64,000 nucleotides of DNA from Thermocaproicibacter melissae (GTDB lineage Bacteria; Bacillota; Clostridia; Oscillospirales; Acutalibacteraceae): NCBI RefSeq assembly GCF_024498295.1, contig NZ_CP101827.1, forward strand, positions 1,740,001 through 1,804,000. Direction: 5' to 3'. The notes beneath the pieces are model-generated. The model was not told the origin of the DNA, searched no databases, and was given only the letters and a program-made list of their open reading frames with translations. How positions within the stretch are numbered: position 1 is the first letter of the stretch; every line of letters begins with the position of its first letter. The position numbers and the translations under genes were made by a program. This document shows positions 34,826 to 44,575 of the stretch, piece by piece.

Positions 34826-35830
34826 TTACGCTTCCTTTTTGGCATCGTCCGGCATGCCGTTCTCATACAGCTTGCACGCAACATGATGGTTCGGGGCTAC
34901 TTCTCTTAACATGCAATCGAAGGTCTCACAACCATCCATTCGCTTGAAGCAGCGGGAGCAGAATCTGCAGCCCTCCGGCGGATCAATCGGGCTAGGCACA
35001 TCGCCTTCCAGAACAATACGCTTTTTGCGCTTGTTGGGGTCGATGGACGGAATGGCCGAGAGAAGGGCCTGCGTGTACGGATTGAGCGGATTATGATACA
35101 GTTCGTTCTTCGGCGCAATTTCCATCAGCTTGCCGAGGTACATAACGCCCACTCGGTCGCTGATATGTTTCACGACATTGAGGCCGTGTGCGATAAACAG
35201 GTATGTTAGGTTGAATTCTTCCTTCAATTCATCAAGGAGGTTCAACACCTGCGCCTGAATGGAAACGTCAAGAGCGGAAACAGGCTCATCGCAGACAATC
35301 AGCTTCGGCTCAACTGCAAGGGCGCGTGCAATGCCGACACGCTGACGCTGGCCGCCGGAAAATTCATACGGGTAGCGGTTGCGGTAGGCGCTGGAAAGTC
35401 CAACATAATTGAGCAGCTGCTCCACGCGCTTCTCCACTTCGTTTCTGGGGCGCAGCTTGTTAATGATAATCGGCTCAGCGATAATGTCGCCGATTGTCAT
35501 GCGCGGATTCAAAGAAGCGTACGGGTCTTGGAAAATCAGTTGAATGTCTTTGCAGTATTTTCTGCGTTCCTTTTTGGGAAGCGCAGTGAGATCGGTTCCT
35601 TCAAAGATAATCTTGCCGCTGGTAGGCTGGTAAAGGTCCACAATCATTTTGCCGATTGTACTCTTGCCGCAGCCTGATTCACCGACAAGGCCAAATGCTT
35701 CGCCCTTCTTAATCTGGAACGAAACATCGTCGACAGCCTTCAAAATGGAAGTAGGTTTCCCGAAAAAGCTCTTCTCCACAACGAAGTACTTTTTCAGGTG
35801 CTGGACATCAAGTAAAACTTCTTCGCTCAT
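34826..35830 (-). CDS. oppF: Oligopeptide ABC importer ATPase
   Basis: ATPase of 334 residues. Walker A GLVGESGCGKSTIGK, Q-loop IFQDPYASLNPRM, signature SGGQRQRVGIARAL, Walker B LIVCDEPVSALD. A C-terminal Cys cluster (CRFCSRCFKRMDGCETFDC) is that of Opp/Dpp ATPases, some of which bind an Fe-S cluster. Overlaps oppD by four bases. Confidence 0.96.
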   Translation of the reverse strand: MSEEVLLDVQHLKKYFVVEKSFFGKPTSILKAVDDVSFQIKKGEAFGLVGESGCGKSTIGKMIVDLYQPTSGKIIFEGTDLTALPKKERRKYCKDIQLIFQDPYASLNPRMTIGDIIAEPIIINKLRPRNEVEKRVEQLLNYVGLSSAYRNRYPYEFSGGQRQRVGIARALAVEPKLIVCDEPVSALDVSIQAQVLNLLDELKEEFNLTYLFIAHGLNVVKHISDRVGVMYLGKLMEIAPKNELYHNPLNPYTQALLSAIPSIDPNKRKKRIVLEGDVPSPIDPPEGCRFCSRCFKRMDGCETFDCMLREVAPNHHVACKLYENGMPDDAKKEA

Positions 35831-36804
35831 TTTGTCTCCTCCCCGCTTTCATACAGGAAACACCGCACCATGTGATCTCCGACCTGGCGGAGCTCCGGTT
35901 TTTTCTTGCGGCAGATTTCCATGCAGCGGTCACAGCGGTCGCTGAACGGGCATCCCTGCGGCATATGGAGCGGGTTCGGAACCATGCCCTTAATCATGTA
36001 GAGTGGTTCCTTGCTTTCATCCTCAAGGCGCGGAATAGATTTCAGAAGTCCGAGCGTATAAGGATGCATCGGATTTGCAAACAATGACTTTACTTCTGCG
36101 CTTTCCACAATCTGACCGCAGTACATCACGATAACGCGGTCGGCTGCCTCGGCAACAACGCCGAGGTCATGCGTGATAAGCATGACGGACATATTAAATT
36201 TCTCGCGCATTTCGTAAAGGAGCTCCAGAATCTGAGCCTGAATGGTTACGTCAAGGGCCGTAGTAGGCTCGTCGGCAATCAACAGGTCAGGCTGGCAGGC
36301 AAGCGCCATGGCAATCATGACGCGCTGGCGCATACCGCCGCTCATCTCGTGCGGGTAATCGTATGCGCGCTCTTCCGGAGAAGGAATACCTACCGTGCGG
36401 AGCATTTCTATGGTGTGCTGGAGCGCTTCCTTCTTTGTCATTTTGCTGTTGTGCGTCAGGATGCTCTCCATGATTTGATCTTTAATGCGGTAAACCGGAT
36501 TGAGGCTCGTCATCGGCTCCTGAAAAATCATGCTGATTTTGTCGCCTTTAATTGCGCGCATTTCACTCTCTGATTTTTTCAGCAGGTCTTCGCCTCGGTA
36601 GAGGATCTCACCGCCGGTTACTTTGCCGTTAGGCGGCAGAAGTCCCATGATGGAAAGCGAAGTAACACTCTTTCCGGAACCGGATTCACCGACAATTGCA
36701 AGAATCTCGCCTTCATTGACATGGAAGCTGAGGTTATTCACTGCACGAACGGTGCCGTGCTTTACCTTGAATTCCGTGGTAAGATTTTTAACTTCAAGCA
36801 ACAT
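35827..36804 (-). CDS. oppD: Oligopeptide ABC importer ATPase
   Basis: ATPase of 325 residues, partner of OppF. Walker [18 protein letters not shown] (Ser-Val after GK, typical of OppD), Q-loop [13 protein letters not shown], signature [14 protein letters not shown], Walker [13 protein letters not shown], and a C-terminal oligopeptide domain with [14 protein letters not shown]. The ATG at 36804 is chosen over an upstream TTG by spacing to GAGG. Confidence 0.96.
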   Translation of the reverse strand: MLLEVKNLTTEFKVKHGTVRAVNNLSFHVNEGEILAIVGESGSGKSVTSLSIMGLLPPNGKVTGGEILYRGEDLLKKSESEMRAIKGDKISMIFQEPMTSLNPVYRIKDQIMESILTHNSKMTKKEALQHTIEMLRTVGIPSPEERAYDYPHEMSGGMRQRVMIAMALACQPDLLIADEPTTALDVTIQAQILELLYEMREKFNMSVMLITHDLGVVAEAADRVIVMYCGQIVESAEVKSLFANPMHPYTLGLLKSIPRLEDESKEPLYMIKGMVPNPLHMPQGCPFSDRCDRCMEICRKKKPELRQVGDHMVRCFLYESGEETK

Positions 36805-36815
36805 AATTTCACGCC

Positions 36816-37727
36816 TCAATTCTGTCTGGATTTCGGGTCGAGAGCGTCGCGCAGGCCGTCACCGAGCAGATTGAACGCGAGAACGGACAGCGAAATGGCA
36901 AGGCCCGGGAAAATCATCGAATACGGGGCCATCAGGATGTAGTTACGCGCACGGCCGAGCATGTCGCCCCATTCGGCTGCCGGCGGCTGAACGCCGAGGC
37001 CGAGGAACCCAAGTGCCGAAGCATCCAGAATTGCTGAGGAAATACCGAGCGTAGCACGGACAATAATCGAAGACAAAACATTCGGAAGAATGTGATGGAA
37101 AACAATTCGTGAATCCTTGTTGCCGATTACCTTTGCCGCCTGAACATAGTCGTTCTGCTTTACGGAAAGAATTTCACCGCGGACAATGCGGGCATATTCC
37201 GGAATGGAAACAAGGCTGATGGCTATGATAGCTTTGTCAATACCCTGTCCAAGAGCAGCCATGAAGGCAATTGCCAGAAGAATGGACGGGATGGAAAGCA
37301 TAATATCCATAATACGCATGATGAGCGTATCCACCCAGCCGCCGATGTAACCGGCGAGGGAACCCAGCAGGATGCCGAATGTCAGAGCAACGGCAACCGC
37401 AATGACGCCAACCGAGAGGCTGACGCGGGTTCCAATCATAATTCTGCTGAAAATATCTCTTCCCAACTGGTCAGTACCAAACCAATACTCCGAATTGGGG
37501 GAAACAAACGCTTTGGTAAGGTCTTGTTTATATGGGTCATGCGGAAGAATTCCCGGGAATATCGCCGTGACAATCGCAATGAGGACCAAAATACCGATGA
37601 AAACAAGGCTGACCATTGCCGCCTTGTTCTTTTTAAGGCTGTCCCACATTGATTTCCAGACGGATTCCGGTTTTTCCTGGAGCTCCGTTACTGAGGAGTT
37701 CTCCATGATTTCATTTGTCTCATCCAT
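36816..37727 (-). CDS. oppC: Oligopeptide ABC importer permease
   Basis: Permease of 303 residues with an N-terminal cytoplasmic stretch, about six helices, and the DppC/OppC N-terminal extension (ESVWKSMWDSLKKNKAAMVS). The ATPase-contact loop includes QAAKVIGNKDSRIVFHHILP. It lies five bases after oppB. Confidence 0.96.
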   Translation of the reverse strand: MDETNEIMENSSVTELQEKPESVWKSMWDSLKKNKAAMVSLVFIGILVLIAIVTAIFPGILPHDPYKQDLTKAFVSPNSEYWFGTDQLGRDIFSRIMIGTRVSLSVGVIAVAVALTFGILLGSLAGYIGGWVDTLIMRIMDIMLSIPSILLAIAFMAALGQGIDKAIIAISLVSIPEYARIVRGEILSVKQNDYVQAAKVIGNKDSRIVFHHILPNVLSSIIVRATLGISSAILDASALGFLGLGVQPPAAEWGDMLGRARNYILMAPYSMIFPGLAISLSVLAFNLLGDGLRDALDPKSRQN

Positions 37728-37732
37728 GTTGA

Positions 37733-38749
37733 TTACCCCTCCTCCTTTGAATACTTGATACGGGGATCCAGGAAGGCATAGATCAAGTCAACAATCAGGT
37801 TGATAATCACATAAATCGTTGCAATGATCAACACGACAGCCTGTACCACAGGGAAGTCCGATTTTTGAATACACTCTACTGTGTATTTGCCGATGCCCGG
37901 CCATGCAAACACTGTTTCGGTCAACACGGCGCCGCCGAGCAGGGAACCGAACTGCAGGCCGATGACCGTTGTAATCGGAATCATGGCGTTGCGAAGCGCA
38001 TGGTGACGAATGACACGTCTGTTTGTAATGCCCTTTGCACGTGCGGTACGGATATAGTCCTGATTCAGCGTGTCAAGCATGCTGGAACGAGTCATGCGGG
38101 TGATGATTGCCATGGAATACAGCGAAAGCGCAAGCGTAGGCATAATAAGATGCTGTACTGCATTTCCGAAGGCTTCAAAATCTCCGGCAGTAAGCGTATC
38201 CCAGAGATAGAGGCCGGTACCGCCGACCGGCTGGAGCATCGGGTCGATTCTTCCGGAACTGGGCAGAATATGAAGTGCACCTGTAAACAGAAGAATGAAC
38301 AGAATGCCGAGCCAGAAAATCGGCATGGAGATGCCGGCAAGAGCAAGCAGGGTGCTGGCATAATCCGCAATCGTGTTTTTATGTACAGCAGCGACTGTGC
38401 CCAAAATAACACCCAGCACGGCAGCGATGATGATTGCGCAGATGGCAAGCTCAACGGTTGCCGGAAAACGCGCAAAGATTTCTTGTGAGACAGGCTTATT
38501 TGTGTAATATGATGTTCCGAAATTTCCCGTTAACGCATTTTTCAGAAAGTCGAAATACTGAACCAGAATTGGCTGGTTCAGGCCGTGACTCTCTCTCCAT
38601 GCATCCATTGCCTCTTGGCTGGCATGTTCACCAAGTACAACTGGCGCCGGATCCGGTGAGAAAACGCGCATGATCAGAAAAACCACGAGCGAAACACCAA
38701 GTAACACCGGGATCAGCATCAATATTCGTTTGATGGTGTATTTTACCAA
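37733..38749 (-). CDS. oppB: Oligopeptide ABC importer permease
   Basis: Permease of 338 residues with the conserved start VKYTIKRILMLIPVLLGVSL, six helices and the inner loop TARAKGITNRRVIRHHALRN. A TTG at 38749 is the preferred start (AGGAAAGGG upstream); the longer reading to 38782 starts with a charged stretch that is not typical. Preceded by a hairpin separating it from oppA. Confidence 0.93.
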   Translation of the reverse strand: MVKYTIKRILMLIPVLLGVSLVVFLIMRVFSPDPAPVVLGEHASQEAMDAWRESHGLNQPILVQYFDFLKNALTGNFGTSYYTNKPVSQEIFARFPATVELAICAIIIAAVLGVILGTVAAVHKNTIADYASTLLALAGISMPIFWLGILFILLFTGALHILPSSGRIDPMLQPVGGTGLYLWDTLTAGDFEAFGNAVQHLIMPTLALSLYSMAIITRMTRSSMLDTLNQDYIRTARAKGITNRRVIRHHALRNAMIPITTVIGLQFGSLLGGAVLTETVFAWPGIGKYTVECIQKSDFPVVQAVVLIIATIYVIINLIVDLIYAFLDPRIKYSKEEG

Positions 38750-38814
38750 ATCAAATGCATCCCTTTCCTTTGCCCGTCTCAAACAGAAGAACAGGCATAA
38801 GCTAATAAAATGAA

Positions 38815-38843
38815 CTGAAAGCTGCAGAACCTGCAGCTTTCAG
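38815..38843 (-). other. Intra-operon hairpin between oppA and oppB
   Basis: Perfect 13-base arms (38815-38827 and 38831-38843) with a 3-base loop, followed on the minus strand by TTCATTTTATTAG rather than a pure U-run. Such hairpins after the binding-protein gene stabilise its mRNA or partly terminate, so more OppA than permease is made. Confidence 0.75.
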
Positions 38844-38871
38844 TACGGCAGTTATTCCGAATGATTTTTAC

Positions 38872-40488
38872 TTATTTTGAAACAGTCACACCAGCAAAAC
38901 GGGTAACGCCCGTCTGATGATAGAAGTAACCGCTTACCTTTGGATTGTAGGCAGCGAGGTTCTTGGAGTGCGAAATGACAAGCCATACATTGTCATCGGC
39001 AGCCATCTGCTCAAGCTGCGTATAAATCTTTTCACGCTCTTCGCCCTCGGGGGTCTGCTGGCCCTTGAGAATCAGCTTGTGGTATTCCGGATTGTTGTAA
39101 CGGGAAACATTCATGGAAACATCCTTGTCGTCAAGCAGGTTCATGAAGTTGTCCGGGTCACCGTTGTCACCGGTCCAGCCGTAGAAGCAGATATCGTAAT
39201 CGCCCTTCTTAACGACGGACTTATACGTTGTCCAGTCATAGGTGCTGATCTTGCAGGTCACACCGACTTCTTTCAGATAACCCTGAATTGCTTCTGCAAG
39301 GACCTGACCGCCAACCGTATTGTACGGACGCGGGTTGGAATAGGTAATCATGTTGACGGAAGTAATACCCGCCTTGGCAAGTCCTGCTTTTGCCGCAGCT
39401 TTGTCATACGTAGTCGACTTGACATTCTTGCTGCCTGGATTCATGAAGAACGGCATAATGCTCGTAGCCGGAGTTGCGTAGTCTTTGTAAAGGCTCTTGA
39501 CAAGCTCAGGAACGTTGACTGCCTGGCTGAATGCTTTACGTGCTGCAACATCCTTGAATTTCTCAGAGGTTGTGTTGTATGCCATGTAGTTGATGGTCAT
39601 ACCGTCAGCGGAGAAAATCTTTTCACCGGCATTTTTCAGCTGATCAACATCGGATGCGGAGATTCCGTCGATTGCATCCACTTCACCGGAAGTCAGAGCA
39701 ATGTCGCGGGCGGAGTTTTCGCTGATGAAGCGGAAAACAATGTTCTTCGTTTTGGCTTTTTCGCCCCAGTAATCGTCATTGCGTACCAGTTTGATGTTCT
39801 GGTTCTTGTCCCAGGAAACGAACTTATACGGCCCTGTACCAACCGGATGCTCATTCAAGTTGCCGTTGTATTTTTCCAGCGCCGTCGGGCTGACGATCGG
39901 TGCTGCCATAATCATGGCAATATTCTTAATGAAGGAAGTCTGCGGGGTGAACAGAATGATCTGTACCGTGTAGTCGTCTACAACCTTAACTTCCTTAACA
40001 CCGGTCTTTGCCTTTTTTGAGCCGAAGACGAAAGAAGCATAAGGCATATCGTCAGAAACATTCGGCTCGAGCAACCGGTCAATGGACTTCTTAACAGCGT
40101 CAGCGTTGAAATCCGTGCCGTCGTGGAATTTGACGCCTTTGCGAAGATGGAACGTATATGTCACGCCGTCGTCGCTGACCTCATAGCTCTCTGCAAGCCA
40201 CGGCTCAATTTCGGTGGAATCGTTCTTGTATCTCAGAAGTCCTTCGTAAATGTTGCACATGACCTTGGCAGACTCGCCATCATCCACATATGCCGGATCA
40301 AGTCCGCGCGGATCGGCACCCTGAGCATAGGTAAAAGTATCTTTGAGGGCTGCGTCAGTTCCACTTGTGCTACCGGAGTTCACTTCGGATGCACGCTGGC
40401 TTTTTGTGCAGCCTGTCATAGCCGTTCCAATGATAGCTGCAGTTAGAATCAATGCGGAAAGTTTCTTGAATTTGCAGTTCTTTTTCAT
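38872..40488 (-). CDS. oppA: Oligopeptide-binding lipoprotein
   Basis: Extracellular receptor of the peptide importer, 538 residues, SBP family 5. Lipoprotein signal: basic start MKKNCKFKK, hydrophobic core, MTGC lipobox. The family-5 motif RKGVKFHDGTDFNADAVKKS and the domain FVFGSK...VKVVDDYTVQ are clear. First gene of oppABCDF-pepP, read from the promoter at 40695-40723 through a 200-base leader. Confidence 0.96.
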   Translation of the reverse strand: MKKNCKFKKLSALILTAAIIGTAMTGCTKSQRASEVNSGSTSGTDAALKDTFTYAQGADPRGLDPAYVDDGESAKVMCNIYEGLLRYKNDSTEIEPWLAESYEVSDDGVTYTFHLRKGVKFHDGTDFNADAVKKSIDRLLEPNVSDDMPYASFVFGSKKAKTGVKEVKVVDDYTVQIILFTPQTSFIKNIAMIMAAPIVSPTALEKYNGNLNEHPVGTGPYKFVSWDKNQNIKLVRNDDYWGEKAKTKNIVFRFISENSARDIALTSGEVDAIDGISASDVDQLKNAGEKIFSADGMTINYMAYNTTSEKFKDVAARKAFSQAVNVPELVKSLYKDYATPATSIMPFFMNPGSKNVKSTTYDKAAAKAGLAKAGITSVNMITYSNPRPYNTVGGQVLAEAIQGYLKEVGVTCKISTYDWTTYKSVVKKGDYDICFYGWTGDNGDPDNFMNLLDDKDVSMNVSRYNNPEYHKLILKGQQTPEGEEREKIYTQLEQMAADDNVWLVISHSKNLAAYNPKVSGYFYHQTGVTRFAGVTVSK

Positions 40489-40608
40489 ACTAACTAACTC
40501 CCTCTCTTTCTCTCGTTCAAACCGTGCGAATTGACAAACTCTAACTGTAATATAACCAACGAATTTTGCAGAAATAACGTGTTAATACATTAAATCATTA
40601 ACTATAAA

Positions 40609-40646
40609 AGCAGCGCTTCTTTCAGCCAAATCAAAGAAGCGCTGCT
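40609..40646 (-). terminator. Attenuator-like hairpin in the opp leader
   Basis: Fourteen-base perfect arms (40609-40622 and 40633-40646), 10-base loop, followed on the minus strand by TTTTATAG. It lies about 40-80 bases after the expected opp transcript start and 120 bases before oppA, so it would act as an attenuator. A 20-codon minus-strand ORF (ATG CAT GAA at about 40665 to TAG at 40603) runs through it, possibly by chance. Confidence 0.7.
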
Positions 40647-40694
40647 GCCAATTATTTCATGCATCAGCCGTTTTTGAATTCGGCGGTTTGAAAG

Positions 40695-40723
40695 AGTATA
40701 ATATATTTCCCCATTCTTTTCAA
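40695..40723 (-). promoter_or_regulatory. opp operon promoter
   Basis: Minus-strand TTGAAA (40718-40723), 17 bases, TATACT (40695-40700). Start expected near 40688. Confidence 0.85.
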
Positions 40724-40737
40724 GGCTGTTTTAAGAA

Positions 40738-40755
40738 AAATGCAAGATTGCATTT
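40738..40755. promoter_or_regulatory. Palindrome upstream of the opp promoter, possible operator
   Basis: AAATGCAA-GA-TTGCATTT, 8-base perfect arms, about 15 bases upstream of the -35 box. Position suits an activator or a repressor site; the protein is unknown. Confidence 0.4.
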
Positions 40756-41253
40756 GATTTCATCCAAATCAACAAATTTAAAGCGTTCCAATTTTGCAGG
40801 ATTAAAGCATTTTGCTCGCAGAAAACGGTTTTCCGAACGTCTGGCTCAAATTCCAAAAGTTGCAAGCCCGCAAAACCTGTGGAAACGGATGCAGAAAAGC
40901 AGTCGTTTTTCGCGACCGTTCTGACTTTTTTGACTTTTGTGCAGACGTAAAATCATTTAACCGCTGACTGCACTCCTGTTTCCCTGCCTACAAAACAAAG
41001 CTTTTTGAATGCTTCAATAAATTGTGATAAATCGAATTTTCGCAAAGCGTTATGCTTTCGATACATGTTTGCAGTGAAACTTTTTTGCTTTGAAAATTCA
41101 TACTTTCAAAATTCATAAAAATTTTACATAGCATTTATAAAATCATAATTCGCGGCATGCATAATGAACGTTTGAAAAACAGCCAAAGGAAACAAGAAAG
41201 CACAAAAAGACCGCATGAATACTCGATTCTCAGCATCCATGCGGAATGGATTT
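40756..41253. other. A/T-rich intergenic stretch without recognisable genes
   Basis: Between the opp promoter and tRNA-Gly. Open frames here are short, lack ribosome sites and look random. Directly repeated pieces such as CTTTCAAAATTCAT-type words occur near 41090-41120. Nothing else supported. Confidence 0.5.
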
Positions 41254-41328
<75 letters not shown>

Positions 41329-41610
41329 AGAAACGCATCTTGAATTTTACCATAAATTTTGCTTTCATGCAAGCCTTTTTTGATACATATATTGCGGCAG
41401 TGTTCCGCAGATGAAATATTTTCCTCTTTATTTCTGAATATAAGCTATTTCATATTTCTCTTTCCTGTTTTTCCCCTTGCTTTAAACAAGCTATTAGTAT
41501 AAAATACCTTAGGTTTGTCCTTTAACCTTTTCTTCGATGATTTTGCTCTCTCCATCAACCAAAAAGAAATCTGAAAACAGTCTCTTTTCAAAGGAACAGG
41601 GGGATTGAAT

Positions 41611-42369
41611 ATGCCCGTTTCGCCTTCACCTCAAACGATTGCTTATGATATTAAAAATTCACATAAGGTAGCCGACTTAAAATTATATCCGTCCATTTCA
41701 TTTACACCCAGCCAACGGAGATACTGTGTTGTAAAACGCGCTTTAGATATCATTCTTTCCAGTCTGCTATTACTGCTTCTTTCGCCTCTTTTCTTAACAA
41801 TAGCTTTAATAGTTAAAGCCACTTCACGCGGTCCAGTATTGTTCCGTCAGAAACGAATGGGACAATTTGGAAAAACAATTCTCGTTTATAAATTCCGCAC
41901 GATGTACTGCAGTGCCCCTAATGTGGCGACCTGCAAACTGCATAATCCGGACCAATATATAACACCTGTGGGGCGTTTCCTCCGCGTGACAAGTCTGGAT
42001 GAGCTTCCTCAGTTGATCAACATTCTGCACGGCGATATGAGCTTTATCGGGCCGCGTCCATTGATTCTCTCGGAGACAGAGATTCACACAGGCAGAATGC
42101 AGAGAGGTATTTACTATCTCCGTCCGGGGCTTACTGGTCTTGCACAAATCAACGGACGTGACCTTGTTTCGCAGAGACAAAAAATCCGTTATGACGAAGA
42201 ATATCTTCATTCCTTTTCCTTTAAGATGGATTGCAAAATCTTTTTCCAGACAATTAAAGCTGTGTTAAAACGAGATGGAATCTCGGAAGGGGATTCGGCA
42301 TTCCGCGGAAATTCCGATGCTTCTTCTGAATCAAAAGATTTTTCACAAAGCGATAACGTGAGAACATAA
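41611..42369 (+). CDS. Undecaprenyl-phosphate sugar-phosphotransferase (polyprenyl sugar transferase)
   Basis: Membrane-associated initiating transferase of 252 residues that moves a sugar-1-phosphate onto undecaprenyl phosphate for surface glycan synthesis. After ~45 cytoplasmic residues there is one hydrophobic hairpin (VKRALDIILSSLLLLLLSPL) followed by the family motifs GPVLFRQKRMGQFGKTILVYKFRTM, SLDELPQLINILHGDMSFIGPRP and YLRPGLTGLAQINGRD. The long N-terminal membrane domain of WbaP/WcaJ is absent (short PglC-like form). ATG 41611 follows GGGGGA. No other polysaccharide genes are nearby, so it is an orphan. Sugar specificity unknown. Confidence 0.92.
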   Translation: MPVSPSPQTIAYDIKNSHKVADLKLYPSISFTPSQRRYCVVKRALDIILSSLLLLLLSPLFLTIALIVKATSRGPVLFRQKRMGQFGKTILVYKFRTMYCSAPNVATCKLHNPDQYITPVGRFLRVTSLDELPQLINILHGDMSFIGPRPLILSETEIHTGRMQRGIYYLRPGLTGLAQINGRDLVSQRQKIRYDEEYLHSFSFKMDCKIFFQTIKAVLKRDGISEGDSAFRGNSDASSESKDFSQSDNVRT

Positions 42370-42411
42370 CCGACTTAGCACCGATAAAATGTTGCACGCA
42401 AACGCAACATG

Positions 42412-42448
42412 AAAAAAGACGCGGAGAAAAATCTCCGCGTCTTTTTTC
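42412..42448. terminator. Bidirectional terminator shared with rnpB
   Basis: Sixteen-base arms (42412-42427 and 42432-42447) including A6 and T6 tracts. It ends both the sugar transferase and, four bases away, RNase P RNA. A smaller ATGTTGC/GCAACAT hairpin precedes it. Confidence 0.93.
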
Positions 42449-42451
42449 TGT

Positions 42452-42793
42452 GACCAGGTCTATAAGCCGAGTTCTGTCTTGGACAGCCATCTATCTTGGC
42501 CGGGTGTTGCCACCGCGGCTCAATGCCACCTTCTCGGGACACGCCGGGCAAGCGTTATATGTCCCTCTGCGGTGTTGCTCCGAATAGGGTTTGCATAGCC
42601 GCACAGTCTCCTGTGCGCTGGTGGGCTCTTACCCCGCCTTTCCACCCTTGCCGCAAAAGCGGCGGTATATCTCTGTTGCACTTTCCCTGGGGTCGCCCCC
42701 GGCGGCCGTTAGCCGCTATTCTGCCCTGTGGGGCTCGGACTTTCCTCGGGCGCGCACTTTCGCGCTGCGTCCGCGGCTGCCCGACCTGCTCAC
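42452..42793 (-). ncRNA. rnpB: RNase P RNA (class A)
   Basis: Minus strand. Universal core segments are present: GAGGAAAGTCCGAGC and ACAGGGCAG in the 5' part, AGAGATATACCG-type P10/P11 region, and ACAGAACTCGGCTTATAGACC near the 3' end. The 5' AGCAGGTC pairs with 3' GACCTGGT as helix P1. Ends are set from that pairing and may be off by a few bases. Confidence 0.93.
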
Positions 42794-42837
42794 GCATTAG
42801 CGATTATAACCTTCTCGGGGAATCTTGTCAATGTTTT

Positions 42838-44295
42838 TCAGCTGGAATATTTTGAAATCATTTCGTTCTTCAGATTCCAGAGCTTCGGAGAAAGGTCCAC
42901 ATAATAACGGTGCGGATTCTCAAAGCGTTTGACTTCTTCCCAAAGCGTATCCACCTGACGGAAACAATACTCTCGAATCTCTTTTAGCGGGCGTTTCTCA
43001 ACAATGCAGCGTCCGTTGCGGAAAATTTGTTTGCGAATCTCAACAGCCCTAAAGTTGGTAAGGGTTTTCTTCTTCCAGACAAAATCCGGGTCAAAAATCA
43101 CATAGGGATGCTCGGTGTCTATTTTCTCGCCGAACAACGTGATAACGTCGGCAATTGCTTTTTCGGTTTCATTATCGTATAAACGATAAATTGTTTTGAA
43201 ACCGGGAGTCGTAATCTTTGTTACGTTCTCGCTAATTTTAATTTTCGGTATCACATTGCCCTCTTCGTCTTCCACGCCGCAGAGCTTGTAGACTCCGCCG
43301 AAAACCGGATGGCTTGAAGACGTAATCATGCGCTCGCCGACGCCAAAGATGTCAACGCATGCCCCTTGAGTAAGCATATCTCGAATAATATATTCGTCAA
43401 GGGAATTGGAGGCACAGATTTTGCAATCCGGGAAGCCAGCATCGTCAAGCATTCTGCGGGCTTTTCGCGACAGGTATGTGATGTCACCGCTGTCGATCCG
43501 AATTCCTGCCGGACGGTACCCACGGGGAACAATTTCTTCGCGGAAAACGCGGATTGCGTTTGGAACACCGGATTTTAGGACATTGTAAGTATCAACAAGC
43601 AGGGTGCAGTTTTGCGGATATTGGCGCGCATAAGCGCGGAATGCATCCAGCTCGCTATCGAACAGCTGAACCCAGCTGTGCGCCATGGTTCCGAGCGCCG
43701 GAATGCCGTATTCCTTTCCGCAGAGGGTGCATGCTGTACCGCAGCAACCGCCGATATACGCCGCTCTAGCTCCAAGGACGGCTCCGTCAGGCCCCTGTGC
43801 GCGGCGGGAACCGAACTCCATGACAGGCCTTCCGTTCGCAGCGCGGCAAATGCGGTTCGCCTTTGTTGCAATCAAGCTCTGGTGGTTGATGGTGAGTAGA
43901 ATCATCGTCTCCACAAACTGTGCCTGTATTGCCGGTCCGCGCACGGTGATAATTGGTTCACCCGGGAAAATCGGCATTCCTTCCGGAACAGCCCAGACAT
44001 CGCAGGTAAAATGGAAATTGGCAAGATACGACAGGAACTCCTCGCTGAAGATGCCGCAGCTGCGCAGATAAGCGATATCATCTTCGGTAAAAGTGAGATT
44101 ATTGAGATACTCAATCAGCTGCTGTACGCCCGCCATAATGGCAAAGCCGCCGCCGTCAGGAAGCTCACGGAAAAACATATCAAAATAAACAATCTTATCC
44201 TTAAAGCCGTTTTCAAAGTATCCGTTTGCCATGGTGAGCTCGTAGAAATCCGTAAGCATCGTCAGATTCGTTTTAATCGGTTCCTTGTTTTTCAT
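42838..44295 (-). CDS. pncB: Nicotinate phosphoribosyltransferase
   Basis: NAD salvage enzyme joining nicotinate and PRPP, 485 residues. Opening TNLTMLTDFYELTMANGYFENG is that of bacterial NAPRTases; EFGSRRAQGPDGAVLGARAAYIGGC holds the conserved Arg/His environment; RIDSGDITYLSRKARRMLDDAG and VFGVGERMITSSSHPVFGGVYKL-type motifs complete the barrel. Full length, single-gene unit; AGGGGGA before ATG 44295. Confidence 0.95.
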   Translation of the reverse strand: MKNKEPIKTNLTMLTDFYELTMANGYFENGFKDKIVYFDMFFRELPDGGGFAIMAGVQQLIEYLNNLTFTEDDIAYLRSCGIFSEEFLSYLANFHFTCDVWAVPEGMPIFPGEPIITVRGPAIQAQFVETMILLTINHQSLIATKANRICRAANGRPVMEFGSRRAQGPDGAVLGARAAYIGGCCGTACTLCGKEYGIPALGTMAHSWVQLFDSELDAFRAYARQYPQNCTLLVDTYNVLKSGVPNAIRVFREEIVPRGYRPAGIRIDSGDITYLSRKARRMLDDAGFPDCKICASNSLDEYIIRDMLTQGACVDIFGVGERMITSSSHPVFGGVYKLCGVEDEEGNVIPKIKISENVTKITTPGFKTIYRLYDNETEKAIADVITLFGEKIDTEHPYVIFDPDFVWKKKTLTNFRAVEIRKQIFRNGRCIVEKRPLKEIREYCFRQVDTLWEEVKRFENPHRYYVDLSPKLWNLKNEMISKYSS

Positions 44296-44546
44296 TGATA
44301 AGTCCCCCTAAAAAAGATTCATGAGTTTCGGTTGCCCTCTGTGTACCTGCTTTCATATTATAGAGTGAAGTCAAAAAAGCTCCAACATTCGATTAATCAA
44401 TAAGTGGTCTGAGGAAATTTAAATAATCTTCTGAATAATTAAATTCTCTTTTTGATAAAATAAGAAAAGCCGCTATGCATATTTCACATATTGTAATATA
44501 AATTTTGACATTTTTCTTTTTTGTGTGAAAATAATCCAATTATTTG

Positions 44547-44575
44547 TTGTAAGAATACTAAAAACGTATTATACT
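44547..44575 (+). promoter_or_regulatory. Promoter of the small XRE regulator
   Basis: TTGTAA (44547-44552), 17 bases, TATACT (44570-44575). The 400-base gap from pncB otherwise shows only A/T-rich sequence. Confidence 0.7.

Noticed and set aside
40688-40924. 78-codon plus-strand frame upstream of opp
   Set aside because: Overlaps the opp promoter in antisense and lacks any ribosome site or motif.
42555-42797. Coding frames on both strands at 42.5-42.8 kb
   Set aside because: This is RNase P RNA; the frames are chance readings of a structured RNA gene.
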